Positions 14,916 through 22,306 of a DNA stretch of 25,963 nt are shown piece after piece. Origin of the DNA: an uncultured Oscillospiraceae bacterium. GTDB lineage: Bacteria; Bacillota; Clostridia; Oscillospirales; Oscillospiraceae. The stretch covers positions 1-25,963 of the forward strand of contig CAJUEG010000037.1 of the NCBI GenBank assembly GCA_910584835.1, read 5' to 3'. The first letter of the stretch is position 1, and each line of letters starts with the position of its first letter. Both the position numbers and the translations under genes were made by a program. The notes under the pieces were generated by a model. It did not search any database, was not told the origin of the DNA, and saw only the letters and a list, made by a program, of their open reading frames with translations.

Positions 14916-15866
14916 ATGGCCGCATATCAATACCACCCAGAACTGAAAAAACCAAAGCCTCTGGGCGGCATCGACTTTGGCAACCCCGCCTTGGCCCCCA
15001 TGGTGGGCATGGTGGTGCAAAATCTGCGCCGGACAACGCGGGCTTGGACTCCAACCGAGGGCGTCTCCTTCCGTGCAGTTTCCGTTTTCTCCAAGGATGG
15101 AGAATCCGTCGAATGCTTTGTGGTGGAACCGAAGGACGACAGTCCATTGCCGGGGATGCTGTGCTGCCACGGCGGCGGCTTCTATCTCCCATTGGAGACC
15201 CCGGCGCTGGAGCTGGCAGCGGTATACGCCCAAAAGCTGCGCGTCCGGGTGTTCTTGCCGGAGTACCGCCTTTTGCCGGATCACCCTTATCCTGTTCCGC
15301 TGCAAGACTGCCGCGCCGTGTGGGATGAGATGGCGGCGCAGGCGAACCCGCACCATCTGAATGGCCGTATCTTACTGTACGGCGAGAGCGCCGGGGGTGC
15401 GCTGGCAGCAGGGCTGGTTCAGCAGCTCCGGGACGAAGTGAAGCCGATTCCCTGCGGTCAGGTGCTGGTCTACCCGGCGCTGGACGACCGCAGCGAGAAG
15501 TATTCCTCTGTGGAGCGGTACAGCGGCGCAGTGTGGACAAAGCGGGCCAACAGCCAGATGTGGAGCGGCTACCTGAAAAACGGCTTTCAGGGGCCGGAGG
15601 GGTACGCCGTTCCCCTGCGGGGAACAGACTTCACGGGACTTCCCCCAGCTTATATCGAGCCCCAGGAAATCGACCTGCTCCGGGACGAGGGGGCAGCCTA
15701 CGGGGAAAGGCTGCGTGAAGCGGGCGTCCCGGTGAAAGTGAATATCATCGAGGGATCGTACCACGGCTTTGACGCCGACGTGGAAAATCCCTTCGTCCAA
15801 ACTGTTTTGGAGCAGCGTATCCGCACGATGGCGGATATGCTGGCTGACCATAAGAACGAGGAGTGA
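14916..15866 (+). CDS. Alpha/beta-hydrolase, hormone-sensitive-lipase (HSL) type esterase
   Basis: A 316-residue cytoplasmic esterase of the HSL/Lip-Est class (PF07859). The oxyanion-hole motif H-G-G-G is at 85-88, the nucleophile Ser158 in G-E-S-A-G-G, with likely Asp253 (E-I-D-L-L-R-D) and His283 (S-Y-H-G-F-D). It would hydrolyse short acyl or aryl esters. ATG 14916 is chosen because GAGGAG (14901-14906) is 9 nt upstream; a GTG at 14910 is too close to it. The stop lies 5 bp before the DUF1116 start, so the two are translationally linked. With the lipoprotein esterase, it suggests that the substrate of the locus carries ester groups. Confidence 0.85.
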   Translation: MAAYQYHPELKKPKPLGGIDFGNPALAPMVGMVVQNLRRTTRAWTPTEGVSFRAVSVFSKDGESVECFVVEPKDDSPLPGMLCCHGGGFYLPLETPALELAAVYAQKLRVRVFLPEYRLLPDHPYPVPLQDCRAVWDEMAAQANPHHLNGRILLYGESAGGALAAGLVQQLRDEVKPIPCGQVLVYPALDDRSEKYSSVERYSGAVWTKRANSQMWSGYLKNGFQGPEGYAVPLRGTDFTGLPPAYIEPQEIDLLRDEGAAYGERLREAGVPVKVNIIEGSYHGFDADVENPFVQTVLEQRIRTMADMLADHKNEE

Positions 15867-15871
15867 GTGCT

Positions 15872-17137
15872 ATGACCATTGAGCAAAAGGTCAACGCCGC
15901 CAATGCCCAGGCGGTGGAGATCCTGACGAAAGCCCGTCCGGTGTGGGCGGATGTGCAGCCGGCCATCGACGTGATCCCGGGCATGTCCAAAAACACGGTT
16001 TTAGTTCCCGGCCCACCCCTGCCGGTGGAGCGGATCACCCCGCCCATCCGCACGTCCATCTGCGGCGCTGTGGTCCACGAGGGGCTGGCAAAAACAAAGG
16101 AGGACGCCTGGGAGATGGTGCTCCGGGGCGAGATCACCGTGGAGCCCGCCCAGAACCACCAGTGCGGCTGCGCCGCCTGCATGGTGGTGTCAGCCAGTAT
16201 GCCGGTAATGGTGGCGGAGGATCGGGTGTACGGCGGCAAGGGGTATGCCCCCATCCACCCCGGCCCCAACCCCAAATGCCTGCGCTGGGGCTTCTACGAT
16301 GAGGACGTGGAGCGGGATCTGAGCTGGTTCCGGGACCACTTTGGCCCCGCCCTGGGCCGGGCGGTGCGCAAGAGCGGCGGCATCGACCTGATCACCGTGC
16401 TGGCCAAGACGGCGGGCATGGGGGACGAGAACCACAACCGCCAGCCCGCGGCATCCATGTACCTGGCCTTGCAGGTGATCCCCTGGATGCTGGACGACCC
16501 GGACCCCCAGCGGGACGAGATGATCCGGCACTTCGCCGCCAACGACCGTTTCTTCCTCCATCCCATGATGGCCGGGGTAGAGAGCATCACCAAGTCCATC
16601 AAGAAGATCCCCTTGTCCACCGTGGTGGCGGGTATGGCGGGCAACGGCGTGGAGTTCGGCATCCAGCTGGCCGGGACAGGCAACCGCTGGTACACCACCC
16701 AGGCCCCCGTCATCCAGGGCACCTTCCTCAATCCCTCCTACACCGAGGCGGATCTGCTGGGCTACCTGGGGGACAGCTGCGTCACCGAGGTGTACGGCCT
16801 GGGCGGTATGTCCGCCATCGCCGGCCCCGCCTACCTGCGCATGACCGGCTCCACCATCGCCGAGGCCAGGAGCCGAACGGAGAAGGCCCGGGCGGTGTCC
16901 CTGGGGGAGCATACCTTCGCCCCCATCCCCTGGGACGATTTCAAGGGCTTCCCCGTGGGGCTGGACGCCCGGAAGATTGTGGGCCTGAACATCCTGCCCA
17001 TCAGTCACGGCGGCTCGGCACTGAAAAAAGGCGGACAGGGCGGCGCGGGGGCGGCGGAGCTGCCCCTGGAATGCTTCAAAGACGCCCTGCGAGCCATCCA
17101 CAAAGAGACGCTGGCCCAGGCGGAACAGGAGGGATAA
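15872..17137 (+). CDS. ylbE: DUF1116 (YlbE-type) protein, partner of FdrA
   Basis: A 421-residue protein of family DUF1116 (PF06545), recognised by its length, its place directly before FdrA, the Cys-containing segment C-G-C-A-A-C-M-V-V-S-A-S at about 98-109, and G-M-G-D-E-N-H-N-R-Q at about 186-195, which resembles the family's M-G-D-x-x-H-N-R motif. In Escherichia coli, YlbE sits with FdrA and YlbF in the anaerobic allantoin operon and is linked to oxamate carbamoyltransferase, which splits oxalurate to oxamate and carbamoyl phosphate. The third partner YlbF (DUF2877) is missing here. GAGGAG lies 8 nt before ATG 15872. The gene is followed after 3 bp by fdrA. The exact chemistry here is not known; an acyl- or carbamoyl-transfer role is inferred. 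Confidence 0.82.
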   Translation: MTIEQKVNAANAQAVEILTKARPVWADVQPAIDVIPGMSKNTVLVPGPPLPVERITPPIRTSICGAVVHEGLAKTKEDAWEMVLRGEITVEPAQNHQCGCAACMVVSASMPVMVAEDRVYGGKGYAPIHPGPNPKCLRWGFYDEDVERDLSWFRDHFGPALGRAVRKSGGIDLITVLAKTAGMGDENHNRQPAASMYLALQVIPWMLDDPDPQRDEMIRHFAANDRFFLHPMMAGVESITKSIKKIPLSTVVAGMAGNGVEFGIQLAGTGNRWYTTQAPVIQGTFLNPSYTEADLLGYLGDSCVTEVYGLGGMSAIAGPAYLRMTGSTIAEARSRTEKARAVSLGEHTFAPIPWDDFKGFPVGLDARKIVGLNILPISHGGSALKKGGQGGAGAAELPLECFKDALRAIHKETLAQAEQEG

Positions 17138-17140
17138 GGC

Positions 17141-18697
17141 ATGGAAGTGTTTGTGAAGATCGAGCGGGGCCGGTATGTGGACTCCCTGGAAACCCTGCTG
17201 GCCTCCAGCGTACTCAATGAGCAGCCGGGCATCGAGATCGGCTGTGCCGGAATGGCCACCGCCCCCGGCAAGGATGTGCTGGAGAGCGTCGGCCTGCTGA
17301 CCGAGGAACTGAACGCCTGCGACGGGAGCTGCTACATCATTGCCGCCCGGGCGGAGTCCCAGGAGGCTTTTGACCGGGCCGTGGCGGAGGTGGAGGCCAG
17401 CCTTGCCCCGGTGGACGAGGAGGAGACAGAGACCAGCTACCCCACCATCAAGGCCGCGGCGGAGGGCTGCCCCAGGGCCAACCTGTGTTCCATCGCCGTG
17501 CCGGGGGAGTACGCCCTGGGTGAAGTGAAGCGGGCTCTGAATGCGGGGCTGCACTGCGTGGTGTTCAGCAACAACGTGCCGTTGTCCGAGGAGCGGGAGA
17601 TGAAGGAGCTGGCCCGGAAAAAGGGCCTGCTGTGCATGGGGCCGGACTGCGGCGTTGCCAACATCAACGGCGCTGCGCTGGTGCTGGCCAGTATCAACAA
17701 CCGGGGGCCTTTTGGCATCTGCGGGGCCTCCGGCGTGGGCATCCAGCACGTGGCGGCCATCCTCCACGAAGCAGGCACCGGGGTGTCCCAGACTATCGGC
17801 ACCGGGGGCAACGACCTGAAGAACGAGGTGGGCGGCATTATGATGCACATGGGCATCGACGCGCTGGAGGCCGACCCCGAGACCAAGTACATCGCCCTCA
17901 TCGCCCGACGCATCGGGGATCAGGTGCTGCCGGGGCTGCTGGAGCGCATCTCCCGGTGCAAAAAGCCGGTGGTGGCCCTATTCATGAGCTGCGACCAGAC
18001 CACCGTAGAGGGGGCCGGGGCCATCTGGGCGCGTGACCTGGACGACTGCGCCCAGAAATGCCTTGCCCTCACGGGTCAGACCTACCGCCTGGACACGGAC
18101 GAGGAGATCCAGGCCCGCGCCGCCCAGGCGGTGGCGCTGCTGGCCAAGGAACAGAAATACGTCCGGGGCGCATTCAGCGGCGGCACCTTCATGGACGAGG
18201 CCATGCACGCCCTGATCCCCAAGGTGGGGGAGGTGCATTCCAATATCGCCCTGCGCCCGGAGTGGCAGCTTCCCGATTCCCAGGTCAGCGTGAAAAACAC
18301 CTGCATTGACTATGGCGAGGAGGAGTTCACCCTGGGCCGTCCCCATCCCGCCATCGACCCCGGCGTCCGCCGCCCCGCCATCCCCCGGGAGGCTGCCGAC
18401 CCGGAAACGGCGGTGATCCTGCTGGACTTTATCCTCACCCCTCCGGGGCACATGGATCCGGTGGGCTATGTGCTGCCCGATATCCGCAGGGCCCAGGAGC
18501 AGGCCAGGGCGTCGGGCCGGGAGCTGGTCTTTGTGGCCTCCGTGCTGGGCACCGATGCCGATCTGCAAAACGTCAGCGTCCAGCGGCAGAAGCTGGCGGA
18601 GGCCGGGGTGCTGGTGTGCAAGACCAACCACCAGGCGGCGCTGCTGGCCGGGGAGATCATCCGTCAGAAGAAGGAGAGGGACGAGCATGGACTGTGA
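17141..18697 (+). CDS. fdrA: FdrA-type acyl-/carbamoyl-transferase subunit (succinyl-CoA synthetase-like)
   Basis: A 518-residue homologue of FdrA, related to the alpha subunit of succinyl-CoA synthetase. An N-terminal domain (about 1-100) is followed by a CoA-ligase-like Rossmann domain with C-M-G-P-D-C-G-V (165-172) and G-A-S-G-V-G (195-200), then T-I-G-T-G-G-N-D-L (218-226), and a second domain with F-S-G-G-T-F-M and L-G-R-P-H-P-A-I-D-P. E. coli FdrA is about 555 residues; this one stops short, and the missing C-terminal domain is encoded by the overlapping small gene at 18687. The start ATG 17141 has GGAGGGATAAGGC ahead and lies 3 bp after the DUF1116 stop. In E. coli the complex makes carbamoyl phosphate for carbamate kinase; no carbamate kinase is found here. 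Confidence 0.86.
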   Translation: MEVFVKIERGRYVDSLETLLASSVLNEQPGIEIGCAGMATAPGKDVLESVGLLTEELNACDGSCYIIAARAESQEAFDRAVAEVEASLAPVDEEETETSYPTIKAAAEGCPRANLCSIAVPGEYALGEVKRALNAGLHCVVFSNNVPLSEEREMKELARKKGLLCMGPDCGVANINGAALVLASINNRGPFGICGASGVGIQHVAAILHEAGTGVSQTIGTGGNDLKNEVGGIMMHMGIDALEADPETKYIALIARRIGDQVLPGLLERISRCKKPVVALFMSCDQTTVEGAGAIWARDLDDCAQKCLALTGQTYRLDTDEEIQARAAQAVALLAKEQKYVRGAFSGGTFMDEAMHALIPKVGEVHSNIALRPEWQLPDSQVSVKNTCIDYGEEEFTLGRPHPAIDPGVRRPAIPREAADPETAVILLDFILTPPGHMDPVGYVLPDIRRAQEQARASGRELVFVASVLGTDADLQNVSVQRQKLAEAGVLVCKTNHQAALLAGEIIRQKKERDEHGL

Positions 18698-18872
18698 AAA
18701 GATCATGAGGCTGTTCCAGTCGGAGCTGGTGGTGGTGAACGTAGGCCCCAAGCTGTTCGCTGAGGCGCTGGAAAAGCAGAACTATCAGACGGTGCAGGTG
18801 GACTGGAAGCCCATCGCCGGAGGCGACCGGGAGATGCAGGATATTCTGGCCGTGCTGGGCGGGCTGGACTGA
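18687..18872 (+). CDS. FdrA C-terminal domain encoded as a separate small protein
   Basis: A 61-residue protein starting M-D-C-E-K-I and overlapping the end of fdrA by 11 nt in another frame. It contains V-V-N-V-G-P-K-L-F-A-E-A-L and, further on, V-D-W-K-P-I-A-G-G-D, which matches the end of full-length FdrA (V-I-N-V-G-type and W-x-P-x-A-G-G-x motifs). AAGGAGAGG lies upstream of ATG 18687 inside fdrA. The pair of 518 and 61 residues therefore replaces one chain. Small proteins labelled 'fdrA domain' beside fdrA are known in Firmicutes, so this is probably a stable split and not a frameshift. It should bind FdrA. It is easily missed by annotation because of its size. Confidence 0.75.
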   Translation: MDCEKIMRLFQSELVVVNVGPKLFAEALEKQNYQTVQVDWKPIAGGDREMQDILAVLGGLD

Positions 18873-18905
18873 CCCTTGCCCAATGGATGAATGGAGTGAA
18901 CGGGT

Positions 18906-19409
18906 ATGCGCTTTCACTACTGTCCTGGCTGCGGCTCTAAGCTGGAGCTGCGCCAAATCGGGGACGAGGGAGACACCCCCTGGTGTCCTCAATGCCAACG
19001 CCCTCTTTTTGACCAATTTTCCACCTGCATCATCGCCCTGGTGGTGAATGACCGGGAGGAAGCGGCAATTCTGCGGCAGGGATACATTTCCCAGCAGTAT
19101 GGCAACCTGGTATCGGGCTATATGGTGCCTGGGGAGACCGCCGAGGAGTGCGCCAGCCGGGAGATCGAGGAGGAACTGGGATTGCGGGTCACGGAGCTGG
19201 AGCTGGTGCGGACTTGGTGGATGGAGAAAAAGGGACTGCTGATGATCGGCTTCTTCGCCCGGACTGCTGGCTCGGAGCTGAACCTGTCCGGGGAGGTGGA
19301 CGCCGCCCGCTGGGTTCCCGTCAAAGAAGCACTGGGGCAGGTTCATCCGAAGGGCAGTATCTCCCACGCCCTGGTGGCGGCCTATCTGGAACGAACGAAA
19401 AAAGCATAA
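18906..19409 (+). CDS. Nudix hydrolase with N-terminal zinc ribbon
   Basis: A 167-residue protein. Cys6, Cys9, Cys27 and Cys30 (C-P-G-C and C-P-Q-C) form a zinc ribbon. The Nudix box G-x5-E-x7-R-E-x-x-E-E-x-G is complete: Gly71, Glu77, Arg85, Glu86, Glu89, Glu90, Gly92. Such enzymes cleave nucleoside diphosphates linked to another group (NADH, ADP-ribose, CoA and others) using Mg2+. The zinc ribbon resembles NudC-like and related family members, but the NudC substrate motif S-Q-P-W-P-F-P-x-S is not seen. It starts 33 bp after the small FdrA gene with only a weak ribosome-binding site (GGAGTGAACGGGT). It ends the FdrA operon before a strong hairpin. Substrate unknown; CoA or ADP derivatives used by FdrA would be a reasonable guess. 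Confidence 0.85.
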   Translation: MRFHYCPGCGSKLELRQIGDEGDTPWCPQCQRPLFDQFSTCIIALVVNDREEAAILRQGYISQQYGNLVSGYMVPGETAEECASREIEEELGLRVTELELVRTWWMEKKGLLMIGFFARTAGSELNLSGEVDAARWVPVKEALGQVHPKGSISHALVAAYLERTKKA

Positions 19410-19415
19410 ATAAAG

Positions 19416-19460
19416 AGTGTTCTCCCCGCCTTCGGCGGGGAGAACACTACACGCTATTTT
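19416..19460 (+). terminator. Strong hairpin terminator or attenuator before the kinase gene
   Basis: Arms 19416-19430 and 19434-19448 pair perfectly over 15 bp around loop TTC. A T-run (TTTTT, 19456-19460) begins 7 nt after the stem. It closes the FdrA operon but lies only 29 nt before ATG 19478, leaving little room for a separate promoter, so the downstream genes may depend on read-through or on a promoter inside the preceding gene. Confidence 0.8.
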
Positions 19461-19477
19461 TGAATGGAGTAGTGACG

Positions 19478-20659
19478 ATGAAAGTTTTAGTTTGCAATGC
19501 GGGCAGCACTTCGCTAAAATTCAAGCTGTATGAGATGCCGCAGTGCGATTTGCTGGCCACCGGCAAGGTTGAGCGGGTCGGTTCGGTGAACGACGCCATT
19601 TTTGGTTACTGCAACAGCGGCACCGGCTACCGGGAGGAAGCGGCCGGGCAGAACATCCCGGACTATCAGGCGGGCATCGAGCGGTTTCTCACCTGCCTGA
19701 CCCAGGGCGAGGGCGCGGTGCTGGCGGATATTTCCGAGATCGAGCGGGTGGGCTACAAGTCGGTGCTGTCCAAGGGGCACTACGGGGTACACGAGATCGA
19801 CGAGGGGGTCATGCAGGGGATGCGGGATTTCCTGGCCCTTGCGCCGGTACATAACAGCGCCTATCTGAGCGCCATCCAGACCGTGCAGGCAGTGCTGCCC
19901 CAGGCGCGGCACGTCGGGGTGTTCGAGACCGCCTTCCACCGGGACATTCCCCTGGAGCGCAAGCTCTACGGCGTGCCCTACGAATGGTACGAGAAATACG
20001 GCGTCCAGCGGCTGGGGTATCATGGAGCGTCCCACGGATATATCGCCGATGTGCTGAACGCGGAAAAGGTGGAGTACGCCGCCATCTCCTGCCACCTGGG
20101 CGGCAGCGCCTCGATCTGCGCCATTCTGAACGGCCGGAGCGTGGACACCAGCTTTGGTATGAGCCTGGAGACCGGCCTCATCCATGCCAACCGGGTGGGG
20201 GACATGGATCCGACCATGATCCATTTTTTGAAGCAGGAGGGCCTTTCCGAGCAGGAGATCCTGGAGGGCTGCCAGAAAAAGGGCGGTCTGCTGGGTATCT
20301 CCGGGGTCAGCAACGACCTGCGGTATATCGAGGAGGCGGCGGACGGCGGGAACGAGCGGGCCAAGCTGGCTATTGATGTGTTCGTCACCGGCATCGTCCA
20401 CTACATCGGCGCGTTTTATCTGGATCTGGGCCGTCTGGACGACCTGGTGTTTACAGCGGGCATTGGGGAACACTCCGCCCGCATCCGGCAGATGGTGTGC
20501 GAGAAGCTGGCTCCCATCGGAGTAAAGCTGGACGGGGCGAAAAACGAAGCCTGCTCCGGCGAGGGCGTCATCTCGGCGGAGGATTCCGCCGTGCGGGTGC
20601 GGGTCATCCCCACCAACGAGGAACTGGGCATCGCCCGCAGGACTTACGAAATAGACTGA
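19478..20659 (+). CDS. Acetate kinase family enzyme with altered active site
   Basis: A 393-residue ASKHA-fold kinase of the acetate/propionate kinase family. Preserved: N-A-G-S-T-S-L-K-F at 7-15, H-G-A-S-H (182-186), R-V-G-D-M-D-P (Arg239), S-G-V-S-N-D-L-R (275-282), A-G-I-G-E (327-331), T-N-E-E-L (Glu381-382). Changed: the catalytic Asp of F-D-T-A-F-H is Glu150 (F-E-T-A-F-H); the H-R-V-V-H-G-G-E segment, which carries the substrate-binding Arg, reads Y-K-S-V-L-S-K-G here (93-100); and H-L-G-N-G-A-S reads H-L-G-G-S-A-S (206-212). The protein should still transfer phosphate between an acyl phosphate and ADP, but acetate may not be its substrate. The ribosome-binding site is weak (TGGAGT). It follows the FdrA/Nudix operon and precedes glycerate 2-kinase by 14 bp. 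It could replace carbamate kinase as the ATP-forming step. Confidence 0.82.
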   Translation: MKVLVCNAGSTSLKFKLYEMPQCDLLATGKVERVGSVNDAIFGYCNSGTGYREEAAGQNIPDYQAGIERFLTCLTQGEGAVLADISEIERVGYKSVLSKGHYGVHEIDEGVMQGMRDFLALAPVHNSAYLSAIQTVQAVLPQARHVGVFETAFHRDIPLERKLYGVPYEWYEKYGVQRLGYHGASHGYIADVLNAEKVEYAAISCHLGGSASICAILNGRSVDTSFGMSLETGLIHANRVGDMDPTMIHFLKQEGLSEQEILEGCQKKGGLLGISGVSNDLRYIEEAADGGNERAKLAIDVFVTGIVHYIGAFYLDLGRLDDLVFTAGIGEHSARIRQMVCEKLAPIGVKLDGAKNEACSGEGVISAEDSAVRVRVIPTNEELGIARRTYEID

Positions 20660-20673
20660 CAGGAGGGGTTCCC

Positions 20674-21912
20674 ATGAACCAAAAGCTGCGCACAGACGCG
20701 GAGGACATCGCCCGCTCCGCCATTGAGGCCGTCAAGCCGGATGAGGCGGTGAAACGGGCGTTGACGGGCTTCCGGCCCGAGGGCCGGGTGTTCCTGGCGG
20801 CGGTGGGCAAGGCGGCGTGGCAGATGGCCCAGGCGGCTGTCCGGGAGCTGCCCCGGCCCGTGGACGGCGGTGTGGTGGTGACAAAGTATGGTCATGTCCT
20901 GGGGGACATCCCCGGCGTTGCGTGCTATGAGGCGGGCCACCCGGTGCCGGACGAGAACAGCTTCCGGGGAACGGAGGCGGTGCTGGAGCTGACCCGGAAC
21001 CTGCTTCCCACGGACACGGTGCTGTTTCTGCTCTCCGGCGGCGGCAGCGCCCTGTTTGAGCAGCCGTTGATCCCGGCGGAGGAGCTCCAGGACGTGACGA
21101 AGCAGCTGCTGGCCTGCGGGGCGGATATCGTGGAGATGAACACCATCCGCAAGCGGCTGTCCGGGGTGAAGGGCGGGCGGTTTGCCCTCTATTGCGCCCC
21201 GGCTCAGGTGGAAGCAGTGGTGCTGTCCGATATTCTGGGCGATCCGCTGGACATGATCGCCTCCGGCCCCGCGGCGGCGGATCCCTCCACGGCAGAGCAG
21301 GCCAGGGCCATCGCGGAGAAATATGCCCTGCGGCTGAGCGAAACGGCGTGGGGCTGCCTGGACAAGGAGACACCCAAAACGCTGGACAATGTACGCACCC
21401 AGATCATCGGCAGCGTCCGGGAGCTGTGCCGCGCCGCGGCGGAGCGGTGCCGGGAGCTGGGCTATGAGCCGGTTCTGCTGACGGATCGGCTGGACTGCGA
21501 GGCCCGGGAGGCGGGGCGGTTTTTGGCCGCCGTATTGGGCACCCACGCCGGGGAGGGGAAAAAGCTGGCCTTCCTGGCGGGCGGTGAGACAGTGGTACAC
21601 CTCACCGGGCCGGGGCTGGGGGGCCGGAACCAGGAGCTTGCCCTGGCCGCCTCCACGGGGTTGGCTGGGTTATCCAACGCCGCCCTCATCAGCGTGGGCA
21701 GCGACGGCACCGACGGCCCCACCGACGCGGCGGGGGGCTATGTGGACGGGGACACCCTCGCCGCCCTGAAAGCGGCGGGGCTGAACGTCTACGAGGTGCT
21801 GGCGGACAACGACGCCTACCACGCCCTGGAAGCGGTGGGCGGGCTGATTAAAACGGGACCCACCGGCACCAATGTGAACGATGTATCCATTGGGCTGATT
21901 GGGGAAGCGTAA
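20674..21912 (+). CDS. gckA: Glycerate 2-kinase (MOFRL/GckA-TtuD family)
   Basis: A 412-residue protein of the type found as glycerate kinase II: an N-terminal DUF4147 domain with A-A-V-G-K-A-A (Lys46) and L-L-S-G-G-G-S-A-L (119-127), and a C-terminal MOFRL domain with G-G-R-N-Q-E-L-A-L-A and D-G-T-D-G-P-T-D-A-A-G-G. The reaction is D-glycerate plus ATP to 2-phosphoglycerate, in the cytoplasm, which enters lower glycolysis. The start ATG 20674 has AGGAGGGG 6 nt upstream and is 14 bp after the kinase stop; longer readings lack a start signal. It fits with GarR as a two-step route from tartronate semialdehyde, and with the LrgAB pair just downstream as a possible glycerate carrier. Confidence 0.86.
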   Translation: MNQKLRTDAEDIARSAIEAVKPDEAVKRALTGFRPEGRVFLAAVGKAAWQMAQAAVRELPRPVDGGVVVTKYGHVLGDIPGVACYEAGHPVPDENSFRGTEAVLELTRNLLPTDTVLFLLSGGGSALFEQPLIPAEELQDVTKQLLACGADIVEMNTIRKRLSGVKGGRFALYCAPAQVEAVVLSDILGDPLDMIASGPAAADPSTAEQARAIAEKYALRLSETAWGCLDKETPKTLDNVRTQIIGSVRELCRAAAERCRELGYEPVLLTDRLDCEAREAGRFLAAVLGTHAGEGKKLAFLAGGETVVHLTGPGLGGRNQELALAASTGLAGLSNAALISVGSDGTDGPTDAAGGYVDGDTLAALKAAGLNVYEVLADNDAYHALEAVGGLIKTGPTGTNVNDVSIGLIGEA

Positions 21913-21937
21913 CGCCGCAAATCAGGAGGAACTTTTT

Positions 21938-22306
21938 GTGAAGTATGTATTCCAATTCTGCCGGATTCTGCTGGTGTGCCTGCTGGGGGAAGTGCTGGCA
22001 AATATTCTTCCCCTGCCGGTTCCGGCCAGCGTCTATGGCCTGGTGCTTATGCTGGCCGCACTAAAGCTGGGGATTCTGCGGCTGGATCAGGTCAAGGAGG
22101 CCGGGACATTCCTCATCAGTATCCTTCCGCTGCTGTTCATCCCTGCGGCAGCAGGGGTAATGGAGCTGTGGGCGGAGCTGGAAGCCATGCTTTTACCGTG
22201 CCTCATCGCCGTAATCCCGGTGACACTGGTGGTCATGGGTGTATCGGGAAGGGTGGCGCAGCGGGTGCGCCGGATGCTGGATACGGGGGCGGATCAGAAT
22301 GACTGA
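21938..22306 (+). CDS. lrgA: LrgA/CidA family membrane protein
   Basis: A 122-residue membrane protein with four hydrophobic segments and the family signature L-P-L-P-V-P-A-S-V-Y-G-L-V-L at about 23-36. AGGAGGAAC lies ahead of the GTG start at 21938; an ATG at 21899 would overlap glycerate kinase. LrgA/CidA were first described as holin-like murein-hydrolase regulators, but together with LrgB they form solute carriers (for instance pyruvate transport by PftAB in Bacillus; plant PLGG1, an LrgAB fusion, moves glycolate and glycerate). The position directly after glycerate 2-kinase, 25 bp downstream, supports a carrier role here. Confidence 0.87.
   Translation: MKYVFQFCRILLVCLLGEVLANILPLPVPASVYGLVLMLAALKLGILRLDQVKEAGTFLISILPLLFIPAAAGVMELWAELEAMLLPCLIAVIPVTLVVMGVSGRVAQRVRRMLDTGADQND

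Noticed and set aside
16190..17848. Open frame of 552 codons on the minus strand
   Set aside because: It is antisense to DUF1116 and FdrA, shows the same His/Gly/Val-rich composition and has no start signal or recognisable motif.
19148..19477. N-terminal extension of the kinase frame into the Nudix gene
   Set aside because: The extension would run through the Nudix coding sequence and the hairpin. The acetate kinase family begins at M-K-V-L-V-C-N-A-G-S, matching ATG 19478.
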